From: Punica granatum
Lineage: Eukaryota > Streptophyta > Magnoliopsida > Myrtales > Lythraceae
Assembly: GCF_007655135.1 (NCBI RefSeq)
Contig: NC_045130.1
Coordinates: 11,160,001 to 11,224,000 of the forward strand
Length of the DNA stretch: 64,000 nucleotides
Reading direction: 5' to 3'
Shown: positions 48,830 through 60,790 of the stretch, in pieces
Layout: each line of letters begins with the position of its first letter
Position numbering within the stretch: the stretch's first letter is position 1
The notes under the pieces: generated by a model
Told to the model about the DNA's origin: nothing
The model's input: only the letters and a program-made list of their open reading frames with translations
Database searches by the model: none
Translations under genes and position numbers: made by a program

Positions 48830-48975
48830 GTATGCGATGCCCTATCTAGCAAATTCAATTGGTTAGACTTCTTTAAGTTCAAGCGAGGTCAACTCACTAA
48901 AGAATAAAGATATTCCTATTGTGAATTTTCGGTAATTACAAAACATGCACTTGAGACCGTATCTAAAAAAAAGCG
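48830..48975 (-). mobile_element. SINE (family 1) fragment, minus strand
   Basis: ATGCGATGCCCTATCTAGCA, AATTCAATTGG, GTTCAAGCGAGGTCAACTCA and TTGTGAATTTTCGG match the 3' part of family 1 read in reverse. Confidence 0.5.
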
Positions 48976-49506
48976 TCATATTTCATAAAATCAACCGACA
49001 TTGATTAAAAATGTCCATATTTTTTCAATGAACGCATGATTATATCATGCTATTAATTGAGACAAATTCTCGCATGACTATTGACAATAGCTGTGACAAC
49101 GAAATGCTTTCAATGAATATCAAATCCCTAATACAAGTAAAGTTCGTCCAATCAAAAGTAACATACCACCTAAAACCTTTTATATTTTGGTCATCATTTT
49201 CTAATTAGAACTATTGATAATTTAAATTACCATTAGTGGGAAGTAATGTTAGATTTTACACCGTAGGAAATATTAATTAGCACAATATTAATTGAAAATC
49301 ATGATGATTTACTATCATCAAGGGTGTATAATTTTCAAACATAGACAGCTTTTTATCATTACTTTAATAATAATCAATATAAAAATTATTATTACGCATG
49401 CTAGACAAGAAACGATTAAAAATTTTCTCAACCCGAGGCAGCATGCGGGCTTCGAGCACTAGTGTAAAAAATAAAAATAGGTCCATATGAACAAGAGAGG
49501 GAGTAT

Positions 49507-50290
49507 GGTGGATTTCTTACTCTCACCCACATCCTTCCTCCCTTTTTTTTAAAAATATATATTAGTTTTTCTGGTGCGTAACACTTACCATCTACATACC
49601 GAACATATTTGACAAATCGAAATTCGAGCGGTATTAGTTTACAATTGTGGGCTCTCTCCAATCACAAAATTCACACCTGATATATCGTTTAAGGAGATAG
49701 CACGTAAGGTGGATTTTCGCACTCTCACTCATCCTTTTTTTAATTTATTAATTTAAAATTTGTTTTCTAATTTAAGTGTAATATTTTTTCCGATGTGTAT
49801 CAACTACTATCCAAAAGTTGAATGGGTCTGATGAATCTAAATTCAAGCTATATAGCCTAAAATCATGAATTTTCTACGATCACAAGACTCACACCTGACA
49901 TTACCTAAGGGGAACAAAACCGAAGTACTGAAAACTAACTCATGTTGCAAAATACCTATTCAATTAATTTATCATCACTTTAAGCCCCTTTTTTATTCGT
50001 GGCATTACAAACGTCTTTTTTTCTTTTAAAAAAATTATTATTTTAAATGTTCCGGTGTGCATCATCCACCATTTAAGAGTCGAATGGGTTCGATTAATCT
50101 AAATTCAAGCGATATCGGCCTATAATTGCGATTTTCTCTGATCACAATACTCACCCCCGAGACTTTATTTAAGGAAAATAAGTACCGAATCATTTAAAAA
50201 TTAACTCACATTATAGAAAGCCTATTTCATTTAATTTATCACCAATTTAAATCTTTTTTTTATTCGTAATATTACAAACATCCTTGTCAG
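49507..50290 (-). repeat. three tandem SINE (family 1)-containing units
   Basis: Three related units (about 49507-49705, 49709-50030, 50030-50290) each carry a minus-strand SINE body. Landmarks are CGAATGGGT or GAATGGGTCTGAT, AAATTCAAGC, ATTTTCTMYGATCACAA, and ACTCACACCTGAC or its variants. The second and third also share downstream flank (CCTATTCAATTAATTTATCA / CCTATTTCATTTAATTTATC). The first and second share upstream flank (GGTGGATTTC..ACTCTCAC..CATCC). Shared flanks show segmental tandem duplication, not separate insertions. Confidence 0.7.
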
Positions 50291-50369
50291 TTTAGTAAAA
50301 ATGTAAGGTCACATTAACTTGCTGATCACTAAAACTAATTTTTGCTTAGGCATGGGCTTCATCGTGACT

Positions 50370-50575
50370 TAGGGGCGGAGCCAATGAAGGAGCAGGGGGC
50401 CAATTGCCCCCCCTGAACTTTGAAATGTTTAAATTTTACCCCAAAAGTATGAATTTTTTATATAAAATTAGTACTTTGCCCCTCTGAACTTTGAAATTTT
50501 TAAATTTTGCCCCAAAAGTATAAGTTTGCCCCCCTTGAATAAAAATCTTGACTCCACACCTGTCGTGACTACTAG
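50370..50575 (+). mobile_element. repeat remnant with duplicated GCCCC..TTTAAATTTT unit
   Basis: Starts GGGGCGGAGCCAATGAAGGA and contains TGAACTTTGAAATGTTTAAA near 50418, repeated as TGAACTTTGAAATTTTTAAA near 50482. Each copy is followed by TTTTRCCCCAAAAGTAT. Ends near TTGACTCCACACCTGTCGTG. GGGCGGAGCCA..AATTGCCCCCC is a widespread plant repeat style. The minus ORF 50436-50618 is incidental. Confidence 0.55.
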
Positions 50576-53445
50576 ATACTTTTAAAGAATTTGGATCCCA
50601 ACAGCAAGTAAAATTCATTCACATAAAATTAGGAGACAACTTCAAACTGATATATTATATTGCAATTATGGATATATTATATTGCAATTATGGTCATATA
50701 ACCAGATAACTTGTAAAATCCAAATCATTTATTATAAGTAGAAATTTCTTGATTTTTACACATACATTTAATTGTATCATTAGGTTCAGTTATACTATAT
50801 ATTAATTGGTTATTAACAAATTATTATGATAAATCAAAAAAATTGATGAAAAATATTATTGCCCGCGACCTCATGTGGTTTGGTTGTTCCCTAGTACTAA
50901 TAGTTCTTACGGGCACCGTTCGTGTTCTATCCACATCTGATGCGGCATAGGCAATAATAAGTTCATTGAATGATATGCTGATCTTGTCTATATAAATTCA
51001 GTTCGACTGATAATTTTTCTCTCTCTCTCTCTGCTCTTTTTTTTTTTGGGGCAGCTGTTCAACGATAATTAAGCCGACCACATCTGAGGTATTGTATATA
51101 AAAGTAATTTCAGTTTGCAGTTGAATTTGTCCGACATGGTCGGTCAAGCCCAAAGCAAACTAGCTCTTATGAGCAAGTTCACCCATGGACGTGGGGGGGC
51201 GACTTCCTAAAATTTTAACGTTCAAATAAAATAATTGTATTATTTGTAAAATTTTCATGGACCTATATGTAATTAGACTCTTTCTCAACTTAAAAGTTCA
51301 AGTTAAAAAATTATGATATCAAATCTCTTATAAATTCAAAAAAATATAATCAATATTTTGATGTGACCTATTAACTCTCAATAAATTTTTTAATTTTTGA
51401 TAAGTTTTTTTATATTCGCCTTCTTACTTCGGTAAAAATAATTTCTTGTTTTTCCCTTCAGAGATTTCACCTCTGTCGCTTCAAATCCTAAATCCATCCC
51501 TGAGCAGGTTCCCCCATCAGCTTTCAAGTTACACGTCACCGCCCCCTTGTTCCGCTTTGACAGCGCATGCGCAGTAAATTAATCTTACATTTATTATCAT
51601 CATCATATATATTACAAGGAAAGAAATTGGGATTAACTTTTTTTTATCCAAAAATACCCATTACAAGAATAAAAATTATAAATTCAAAACATTTAAATTA
51701 GAAGAAAAATAAAAGAATAAATTAATAATTTTATTATTTTCTTTAACTGGCAGTTTTATCACTCAACTACTAATTTCTCTCCCCCTCTTTCTCTCTCTCA
51801 TTTCTCTCTTTTTACTTTTTTTCTTTCTTATTTTTCATTAAATATCACAAAAAAACTAATATTATATAAAATATTCGCATTTTCATATTTCTATATAAAC
51901 ATCAAATCATACATAAATTAATTTCTAAAATATAATTAAAATGAAAAATATTTGCATTTCACCTGCCTATATGCATTTCCCCATGTGGGGTCTGTTGACT
52001 AGGTAACCCGAGTTCACCATACGCCCAAGACACAAAGAGGTATGGCCGAGAGCACCTTCTAAGCGCCTTCTATGGGATGATTGGTGTCCCTCTTATGACA
52101 TTATCACATGATATATCTATTATATATAAGATTTTCTCTCATGAAAATATGTGTGTTTTTGCTCTTTAAACACTATACAGCAGTTTTAACTAGCCAATAC
52201 AACAGTTTTAACTAGCCAGTTGTTATAGTCGGCCTCATAATTAAGTTAAAAACGAACTAGGATTAATTTTGAAAAAGAAACTAGATTTAGATTAGAAATC
52301 TAAATAAATTAGGGTTAATTAGAGAAGTGGGTCTAATGACATACGTTCTCGATTAAGAATTACGATGTTTCGAATTCGATTGTCGCCAAAGGGCTACCAC
52401 TTGTGTTCTTTTATTTAGATTTAGATTTTTTATTTTTTTATACTAGATTTATGAGTAACCGAAATTAGCTCAATGGAACTCGTCATTGACCTAAAATTAA
52501 GAGATTTGATTCAGTTTTTCATTGTGGACTTCACTGTCAGTTAATTTGCTTCTTATTTGGTCCATAAGTCTTATTGTAATTGGAATGAAGAGGGTCAATA
52601 AAGAAAGAGCTTCAACGAGGTGATACTCGCCCTCGATAACCACAAGAAGTTTCGAATTTAATTATTATCAGGAAGAGTTTTTCATATCCCTTACACCAAA
52701 TTCTCTTTTTCTTTATTTTTTATTTTATAATTTCGTATGTATCTAGCTTATGAATCTCTCTCATAACTTAAATATTGGGCTCAATATATATATATATATA
52801 TATAGATAAAAATACGAAGAAAGATAAATCGAATGAAAAGGCGGGAAATCCTATTATATGTTTATGAAGAAAGACTTTCTCACGCAATCTTTCCTCAAAA
52901 ATATATATATATATATATATATATAAGAAGTGATTCCTAGTCCCATTATAGGAGCAGTGGGCGAGTGAGGATTTTTGCCCACTTGCCACTTCCATAAAAA
53001 AATAATTCAAATTTTAATTTTTAATTTTCTCTTCGGCCTTTTTTTCTTTCAGCGTTCTCTAGGTCCTATTAACAAGCTAGATAAGCAATAATCCGGTTGA
53101 CCTCTCACTCTAAATGATCGTTATGACTGGACCAATTATTTCGAGGAACATTTAATTCTACCTTAAAAAAATTTCTTCTTTCGCACAATGTTTGTAAATC
53201 CGACTTGGAGAATAGAGTGAATAACCCAATTAACCCCTCACCCAAATGAACATTCGTCGTGTCAGACTGAAGTATTTTTTCCCTAACATTTTAGTCAGAG
53301 AAATATTTTAAAAAGAAAATATCGAAAATGTTAGATGTACAAATTAGTTTATATATAATATTGTCCTTTTCAAATTTTAGATTTATATTGCAAATTGAAA
53401 CCCTAGGGTTCTTTTTTAACTTAATTAGAAGGATTAATTTTGGAA
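50576..53445. other. gene-free AT-rich region with SINE remnants
   Basis: Family 2 SINE-like pieces lie near 52335-52470 and 52610-52760 (plus). TA microsatellites are at 52786-52803 and 52900-52924. A repeat-type GAGATTTCACCTCTGTCGCT segment is near 51463. No gene is recognised. Confidence 0.45.
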
Positions 53446-53604
53446 TTTTTGTTATGTGCTTTTGGTATCCGAAAGTCTAAGGCAATTGAGCTCTACTATT
53501 TCAGGTTCAAGCCATGACAACTTTCTAAAGGGTAAAGCTGTGCATATCGTAGACTGTCTCTATTCACATGACAAAAAATTGAAATCTTATTTAAATGAAA
53601 AGGA

Positions 53605-53745
53605 CATCTAATTTAATTTTGAACTTTATATAAGAAGAAACTCTTGGGCCTTTTTCTTTTCCTTTCACAATTTCCTTTTTTTTTTTAGGCAATAGGGCAT
53701 TGGAAACCACCACCATTTTTGTAGGGTTGTCAACAACCTATTTAA
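53605..53745 (+). repeat. left copy of a diverged direct repeat around the Harbinger element
   Basis: TAATTTTGAACTTTATATAA, TTTTCCTTTCACAATTTCC, ACCACCACCATTTTTGTAGG and CAACAACCTATTTAA recur in the same order and strand at 58690-58826. A family 1 SINE fragment precedes this copy (about 53455-53600). Confidence 0.7.
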
Positions 53746-54796
53746 TAAGAGCAAGTCAATGCAAGTGCCTCATTTGGGTGCTAAAAGGAGCTCACTCAGA
53801 GCCTGTTTGGATTATAAGCAATGCTCAACTCTGCTCAATCTAATTTGCTACCCGACAAAGTGGGTCTGCGTTATCAAACCTATGGGTCGCAATATCACAA
53901 CGGTAGGTCAACTTGCTCGAGAAACCATGCTTCTGGGCAGAAAACCGTTCGAAGCCATGCCAAACAGAGAAATGTGAAGCTCCTTCCTCCTTCCAAGCAT
54001 CGGTAGGGTTCGAAACTTCAACCAAATTGGCTGCAGGAATCTCAAAGCGAGGGTGGAAACTCCCGATTAGTGAGTGGGTTCCGTCAATTCCATCGATAAC
54101 TCACCTCCATTTCGTCAATTTCACAGACTGTGCGTCCGTGACGAGCAGCGGGCAAAGGAGCTGCGCTTCACTGTGAAAATGGGATCTTGTTAGGAGTTAT
54201 TCACGGAGATACTGTGCTCTGGCACGCGATGTCAGATCTCCCGAATAATGCAAAATTATAGGGGCCCCCTCCAAGTGCTATGTTCTCGGCTCAATTTGCC
54301 CCTTTAAGAAGCAGTGGACGTGGATTTGGGAGAAGCATCCGCATTTGAGGTATGTCCCGTCGGCCTCTGTCTCCATTAGTACTTCTCATTTGAAGATTTC
54401 CCTTTGTTTTTCTTCGTTGGCTGCTCATTAAAAGTTTAGTTGATGCCATGAGATGAATATTGCAGCTATGCCCTGAAAGCTCATTAAAAGCTCAGTTTCC
54501 TTTTGTTTTTGTTACGAGTGTGATTGCTTTTGTTCTCTAGTGTTATACAACTTGCTAAAACCGTTTGAGTTGTTTTCTCATTATTTTGTTGCAAAAAACA
54601 ACAACGTTTTTCCTTGTCTGAGAACCTACTGCTGCTCTTTTTTTTTTCCAAACATAGTCTTATGGATTTAACCGAGACGGGAGTCGCTATTTGTTTGTTT
54701 CTGCATTGTCTTTCTGTTGTGAAGTTTTGTTTGTCTGTCATTCATTTTGTTTTGCCTGTTATTTGTGGAAGTTCTGCTCCACCAACTGCATGCATC

Positions 54797-55706
54797 ATGG
54801 CTCCAAAAGGGAAAATATCATCGACTGAAGTGATGAAATGGAGTTCGCTTTCCTAAATGTAATGCTTGAAAAGCTGAGAATAACACACACTACAACATGA
54901 AAGACTAGTACTTGGAATGAGATCACAATTGAAATGATCAATCTATTTCTTGATAAGCAACTGTGTTTGCAGAAAGTAAAGGACAAGCATCAAAGAATGA
55001 AGACAAATTTCACCCGATTTTCTGAAATAGTCAGGCATACAGGCGTCGGGTGGGATGCAGACACGAACACTATCACAGCCGACCCAGATGTTTGGGATAT
55101 GTTTATAAAGGTACATACTCGTTAATTTTTTTGTTCGACTTCTATTGTTATTTTGAATGAATTGTCATTGATCTCCTTCGAGCAATGCCGTACTTCTTCG
55201 TACAGAAGAACATGGCGTATAAGACTTTCCGGAGCAAGGGCTGCAAGCACTACGATTTGCAGAAGCAACTGTTCAGTTCTTCAGTGGCTACCGGTGCTGT
55301 CCGCATATCCTCGACCGATCCACCTCCAACTTTAGAAGAAGAACGCCGGTTAAATGAGGAATTCTTCTCTGGGGGTAAGGGAAAGCAGAAACAACATGTC
55401 GATCTCGAATAAGGCTTCGACGAGAGTGACGGCCCCATCCATGTTGCAGAGCCCATTCTAATCGAGTCTCGACGCCGAGTGCCGAAAAGAGCTCAAAGCA
55501 AGAGCTCACAAATGCAGGTGTGCATGGACATATTCAGGGAGAGTTTCACGAAGAAGCCACAGGAGACCCCGCCGTCAGCAAAGAGAAGCAAGTCGGTATC
55601 GAGCCCTGAGAAACCTGAGAAGAATAGCATCGAGGAAACCCTCGAGGAGTTGGCTAAATTCAAATCGAGAATCCCTCACCCCTTGTTTGTGAATAGCACT
55701 CCTTGA
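54797..55706 (+). pseudogene. Harbinger ORF1: Myb/SANT-like DNA-binding protein, broken
   Basis: In Harbinger elements this protein binds the transposon ends or subterminal sites and brings the transposase. The start is MAPKGKISSTEV at 54797. A frameshift near 54837 leads to EFAFLNVMLEKLRITHTT, then a TGA at 54898-54900. TSTWNEITIEMINLFLDKQL and QRMKTNFTRFSEIVRHTGVG follow, then WDADTNTITADPDVWDMFIK. This is the conserved helix and TG.GWD..T..I.A.PDVWD block of the family. An intron (55111-55205, donor AAG|GTACAT, acceptor TACAG) precedes KNMAYKTFRSKGCKHYDLQ. A TAA at 55410-55412 interrupts, and the same frame then runs to 55706 with a basic segment and an ETLEELAKFKSRIPHPL end. Confidence 0.85.
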
Positions 55707-56024
55707 TCCGAGAGTGCGGAGGCTTTTCATGTGGTTCAAAGAGGACTCACGACTGGAACGGATATTGCAGCTTCCTCATCCTTGAAGAATCCGTGATCAC
55801 ATCTTAAAAATTTTTTTTTTCCGAAAAACAACGTTGTTTTTTGTTTGTTCTGACTCAACTCGTACTGCTCATGTTTGTTCTGTGTGTTTGCTTATGCTAA
55901 TGATTTTCTATTTTATGTGTGTGTTGCATGTTATTGTGTTATGATTATAATTGAGGTGTTTCACTGTTAACGACATATTCATGAACTTATTTCTACAGTT
56001 ATAGGCGATCATTTGGCAAACAGT

Positions 56025-57400
56025 ATGTCTCGTAATGGCACGTCTTTGGGCAATGACAATAACTCTAGAGACGACGAGAATGAACGTAGGCAATGCATGT
56101 TCTTCTACTTGATGATGCAATTTGATCAGATGGAAGATCCCGTTCCACAGAACATGCCGTGTAGAAATTCAACACTTAAATGACGACAGTACATTGTTGA
56201 AGTATTAGGGAGAGATGTTCGGTGCTTCGAAAGTTTCAGAATGGAACCATACGTGCTTAAAAATCTATGTGACACACTGCAGTTGCGCTGTGGCATCACA
56301 GATACTAGTTAAAGTATTACCGTAGAAGAGCAAGTCAGCATGTTCTTGTTGGTTATTTCACACAGTATGCGATTTTCAATGGTGGCGGAAAGGTTTCAGC
56401 ATTCGAAGGAAACGGTTTTACAAGTTATCAAAAAAATTGCACGCGGAATACAAGAATTATCTGCCGATTTTATAACATCGCAGAATGTTATTGTCCAGCC
56501 GGAATTTGAAAATGATGAAAGGTGACGCTTTTTTAGGGTATGTTATCTGCTAATTTCATACTGTATAGAATTGTTTTCAATATACTATATGGGGTACATA
56601 TAATTATGCGTTTTTCATGCAGCATTGTATTGGAGCTATCGATGAAACCCATGTCGCTGCAAGCGCGCCACCGGGAACAGAGTACCTTACCGTGATCGTA
56701 ATGCCAATATATCAAAAAATGTATTGGCTGTTTGTTCACACGACATGATGTTTACATACGCGATGACGGGTTGGGAGGGTTCCGCACACAATTCGAGAAT
56801 ATTTACCAGTGCTGCGTCAGTGGAACGCTTTCCAGCACCGCGTGGTCGTGAGTATTTGCTTATACATTTGCAATTTTCTATGAAATTGCAAGCCTAAATT
56901 AGTTAACTTTAATTTTCCTTTTGTTTTTTGCAGGACGATATTATGTTGTTGATGCAGGATTTTCAAATTTATCGAGATATTTGGCTTCGTACAAGGGAGA
57001 ACGGTATCACCGAAGTGATTTTCCTAAGCATAATCCGCAAACAACGGAAAAAGAGCTATTCAACCAGTGCCATGCGTTAGTGCGTAATGTCATCAAACGT
57101 TGCTTCGGTATTTTAAAAAAGAGATTCGCCATACTGAGTTTAATGACAAACTTCATATCGTATACACAAAGACAACTTGTCCTCACTTGTTTTGTTTTGC
57201 ATAATTTTATACGCCATAATAATTACAATGACAGATTATTTCTGGAGTACGGCGATGCGTGGGCGGATTACGATGAATTTCGCAATCCGCCACTACAAGA
57301 AGGAAATAGAGTAGATGTAGATATGAATAGCGCCGAAATGAACGATGTACGCAATCGTATCGCTACTCGATCATGGCTTGTAGAGAGAGGAGGGCGATGA
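56025..57400 (+). pseudogene. Harbinger transposase (DDE_Tnp_4 type), broken
   Basis: Catalyses cut-and-paste transposition when intact. Inferred exons: 56025-56537, 56623-56847 and 56934-57400 (introns GTATGT..CATGCAG and GTGAGT..TTTGCAG). The N-terminal part carries a helix-turn-helix region (EEQVSMFLLVISHSMRFSMV, RFQHSKETV). In-frame stops occur at 56181 (TGA), 56310 (TAA) and 56523 (TGA), with a frameshift near 56685. Domain blocks remain: CIGAIDETHV (first Asp kept, next Gly now Glu), YRDRNANISKNVLAVCSHDM, then GWEGSAHNSRIF where the expected catalytic Asp is Asn. RRYYVVDAGFSNLSRYLASY follows, then VRNVIKRCFGILKKRF where the usual Glu of the NVIER motif is Lys. So even without stops the active site is lost. 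Confidence 0.9.
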
Positions 57401-57465
57401 CATGCACTTAGGCGTTGTATTACGCATTGTTTTAATTATTATTATGATGTGACAATGATAGTGTA

Positions 57466-57610
57466 AGCATTATATTAAATGAAATGAATATAACGGGGAT
57501 CTTTGTTTGTTTGACCAGTGATGGGGCCCACCCTCAAGCATTATATTAAATGAAATGAATATATTAGGGGTCTTTGTTTGTTTGACCAATAATGGGGCCC
57601 ACCCTCAAGC
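57466..57610 (+). repeat. tandem duplication, period 71 bp, at the Harbinger 3' side
   Basis: AGCATTATATTAAATGAAAT at 57466 recurs at 57537. Both are followed by GAATATA, GGGGATCTTTGTTTGTTTGA or a close variant, and GATGGGGCCCACCCTCAAGC. The copies differ at only a few sites. They lie just after the transposase stop codon. Confidence 0.9.
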
Positions 57611-58332
57611 TTATTTAAATATATTTTTGTCTTTTTTTATAATTAAGTTAAGTTGAATATTATTTAAATTTCAAACACACCCGCAGTGTCACATTGGCTC
57701 CACTTCAAAAAGCAAGACATCCACCTCAAGGAGGCGCTCATCCCAAAAATGCTACTCTAATACAAGGCACCCATTTTTGGTGCTCATAGGGCCCAAACAC
57801 TTTTTATATTAAAAAAATTAATAATATAATATTATGTAGTATAAGTAATTTATTTCAATAATAAAAATTAAAATAATTTAATTAAACATAAAATGTAATT
57901 TATTTAATTAACAATATTTAATTAAAATAATCACATTAATAAAAAAAATAATTAATTGTATTTAATATTTAAATAAATACGACCTTTACACAAATATCGA
58001 AAAAATAGCTATACTTGGAAATTTGCATGTAATGGTTGAAAGTATTGAGATTAAATTTATTGGGGTCCACTTTTAAAAAGAGAGAATATTGAGTAAGGTA
58101 AATTTGGAGGAGTGGAAATTGTGTGGGAAGTATTTAGATATGTGTCGATATGTATAAGTTTCAATAAATTAATTAAAAAAATATGTCACCTGGAGTAATG
58201 GTCAAAGAGCTGTTCCTAATTGCAATGGCTTTTTGACCATTTTTATAAAATTAAAAAAAAAAAAAAGCCAAAGCAGGCCGCATGGGCCCAGTGCAAGCCA
58301 CCCAACCGAGCGCTGTGCTGGACTTGCTCTAA

Positions 58333-58640
58333 GAGTGCGTTTGGATTTAGAGTTGAGTTGAGTTCAGTTTTGGTTTTAATTGGTTTGTAATGATTATATT
58401 ATTGAATTATGAGAAAAAGTGTGAAAAATAATAAATAATTAAGAGAAAGTAATGATTGTATTGTTGAATTGTGAAAAAGTAATGAATAGTTGGGAGAATT
58501 TAATATTAAAAATTGAATTGAATGGTTAAAAAAATTTAAAAATAAAAAAAAGTAATGATTGTGATGTTGAATTGAAGATAAGTGGAGTTGAGTTGAGTTG
58601 AGTTAAACATTGTTTGGAAAACAAACACACCCTTAGAGCA
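58333..58640 (+). mobile_element. MITE abutting the Harbinger right end
   Basis: Starts GAGTGCGTTTGGATTTAGAG with GAGTTGAGTTGAGTT, ends TTGTTTGGAAAACAAACACACCCTTA. The left TAAGAGTGCGTTTG and the inverted right end TAAGGGTGTGTTTG form a terminal inverted repeat. A second copy in reverse is at 63222-63541 and a relative at 32968. The 15-bp end CAAACACACCCTTA is repeated just outside the element. Non-coding. Confidence 0.75.
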
Positions 58641-58689
58641 AACACACCCTTACTAAAACTTGATGCTTTACATAATGATAAGAGATGTT

Positions 58690-58826
58690 GAATATTAATT
58701 TTGAAATTTATATAAGAAAACTCCTTTTCCTTTTCCTTTCACGATTTCCATTTTTTTTTATTTGGGCGAGGAAGCGTAGAAGGCCACCACTATTTTTGTA
58801 GGGTTGCTAGCAACCTATTTAAAAAA
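58690..58826 (+). repeat. right copy of the diverged direct repeat around the Harbinger element
   Basis: TAATTTTGAAATTTATATAA, TTTTCCTTTCACGATTTCC, GGCCACCACTATTTTTGTAG and GCAACCTATTTAAAA match the copy at 53605-53745. Confidence 0.7.
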
Positions 58827-60058
58827 GTTATGTTGGAACCCACTTAGGTTAATTGCCGGTGAACCACGTGGAGCCGTTAAATGACACTTTGGCAAATCAC
58901 TGGAATAAAAGCGACACTAATATCATACTAAATATAATACAAAATTGAAAGTTTGTATATTTTCATGTGATTGACATTAAGGATTGACGAAAATATAGTC
59001 TTATAATTATTTATATATTTTATTTTTTATTTTTATGCTTCCTACATTATAACATAAATTGATATAATGTGAATAATAAATAATTATAAAAGACTTCTAG
59101 GCCCCCAAGTCATTGCGCCGGATGCCGGTCTAGTGTGTATATATATATATATATGGAGACGCCTTAACCATTACCCAGAAAAAAAAAAAAAAGGCTTCAG
59201 AAGCTGCTTATGCAATCTGTGTCAAATTAAAGAAAGAAAGTCAACGTGTAATTATATTGCATGAATCAGTTCACCGTGTTCGTCATTCTTATTGAATGTA
59301 CTTGGAAGTAGAAGCTACTTTGCTCTTTAGGTTTCGGTCCCCAACCATTAATATATCATAGCAAGATGGAAAATGGCCGATGCTTCGATGAGCTCAGTAA
59401 AAAGCTCATGCTCATCTCGGTGTATGATGTCGACCAAGGAAGCATTTTGGTGTCGTAATATATAACTAGCTTCTTTTCTATATTTCAAGTGATTCGGTTA
59501 AATTTTGCAACTTAATGCATAGATTTGAGCTGATCAATTTTAAAGATTTTACAACACGCGTGAAAGTTATGACTGAAGCAAGAAAGTGCTTGTTTCTCGC
59601 TTGATTTTCGCCTAGATCTCGGCCAATCTTCCTAACCGCGCACCGGCTGGTCTTAGTTTGTTGTTGGCATACATCATCAATCTTAATTAAAATGTCTTAT
59701 CCTCTTAATTTGCATCGGACGTAATTACTAGCTTATATTGTCAATCCGTCATCGAAGGACCGGACCGTAAACATATATCTTTTAGAAAGAAAGAAATCCT
59801 TATTTCCAAGTTGGGTTACGCTCGGCCAAGCAAGGATTGTATATTGCACGATTTTCGTCGGCACATTAGATGAAAAATCCGAGCATGTCCTTTTGATGAA
59901 CGAAGGCAAAGCCACTTTCGCTTCTTTAGCGATTAGCGTTCAAAAGTTGGTGCCACTTGTACCAATTTATAAGATAGTGAATTGGCGTGCCCTTATGATG
60001 AATCAGCATCAATCGTTGTCGTACGCGATCGTACATTGCATTATCGAATATATATGGG

Positions 60059-60105
<47 letters not shown>

Positions 60106-60600
60106 TAGTGCAAGGGCCACAGTTCTTGTTCGTGCATGTTGCATGTAATACAGATATCGAAGAACTTATAGGGAAGACGGCCCACAACTCAGAGAGATGG
60201 TAGGCTCTCTTAAGATTATGAATGAGATTTCAATTAAACGCTTTTTTTTTTTAATTACAAAAGAGATTTATGGATTTTGTCCAACATAAGAAAATAAAAA
60301 TTAAATAAAGAGATATGGATAGTTGAATTACGACATTCAAATATGAAATCTTTAGATTATGAGACGAGGGTACGTGTCACTTCATTATACTCCTCATCTT
60401 AATAGAACACTTTTAATATAATTCTGAGGGGGAGAAGGGGTATACTAGCCAGTATTGCAATTCAACCTTTTATGCTGGTTAAATATAATTTTGCAGTGTA
60501 ATTTTTTTCCCATCACTAAATGTTGATAAAAATATAAGCAATTAATTAATCAATTAATAACAGTAGAAAACAAAAAAAACGGGAAGCGAAGACCAGAAAG
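58827..60600. other. gene-free DNA
   Basis: A (TA)n(CA)n microsatellite is at 60059-60105. Minus-strand family 2 SINE-like sequence lies near 60245-60415. A 30-codon ORF starting MENGRCFDELSKKLMLIS at 59366 is noted but has no recognised relative. Confidence 0.4.
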
Positions 60601-60604
60601 GAAC

Positions 60605-60790
60605 CAACAAAAATCGGTTCAAGCGATTCGGCACTTGTTCCGCTTAAATAAGGTTTCAGGTTCGAATTATTGTGAATGCATAAAATTCATATTGAAAGAG
60701 TTTTACCCCTTAAAAAACGGATTCAATTTGATCGAATTCATCAGAGGTCAATTGAGTTTAAAATATCAAGGTTGAGACCAAAAAAAGAAA
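60605..60790 (+). mobile_element. SINE (family 1) copy, plus strand
   Basis: CGGTTCAAGCGATTCGGCAC, TTGTTCCGCTTAAATAAGG, GGTTCGAATTATTGTGAATG (B-box-like GGTTCGAAT), ATTCATATTGAAAGAGTTTT, ACCCCTTAA and GTTGAGACCAAAAAAAG follow the copy at 37579 in order. Target duplication not clear. Confidence 0.7.

Larger units (their letters stand above)
53746..58332 (+). mobile_element. PIF/Harbinger DNA transposon, complete but inactive
   Basis: The element (53749-58329, 4581 bp) begins GAGCAAGTC and ends GACTTGCTC, a 9-bp perfect terminal inverted repeat with weaker similarity further in. It is flanked by TAA at 53746-53748 and 58330-58332, the three-base target duplication typical of PIF/Harbinger. Two genes lie inside in the same direction, a Myb/SANT-like DNA-binding protein and a DDE transposase, the normal pair. 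Both are broken. The ends still match, so it could only be moved by another copy's proteins. Confidence 0.9.

Noticed and set aside
53759..54176. Several short ORFs just inside the Harbinger left end
   Set aside because: They lie before the Myb/SANT-like gene, overlap on both strands and show no known motif; probably non-coding transposon sequence.
59366..59458. 30-codon ORF beginning MENGRCFDELSKK
   Set aside because: Codon use looks plausible but it is very short, unspliced and matches no family I know.
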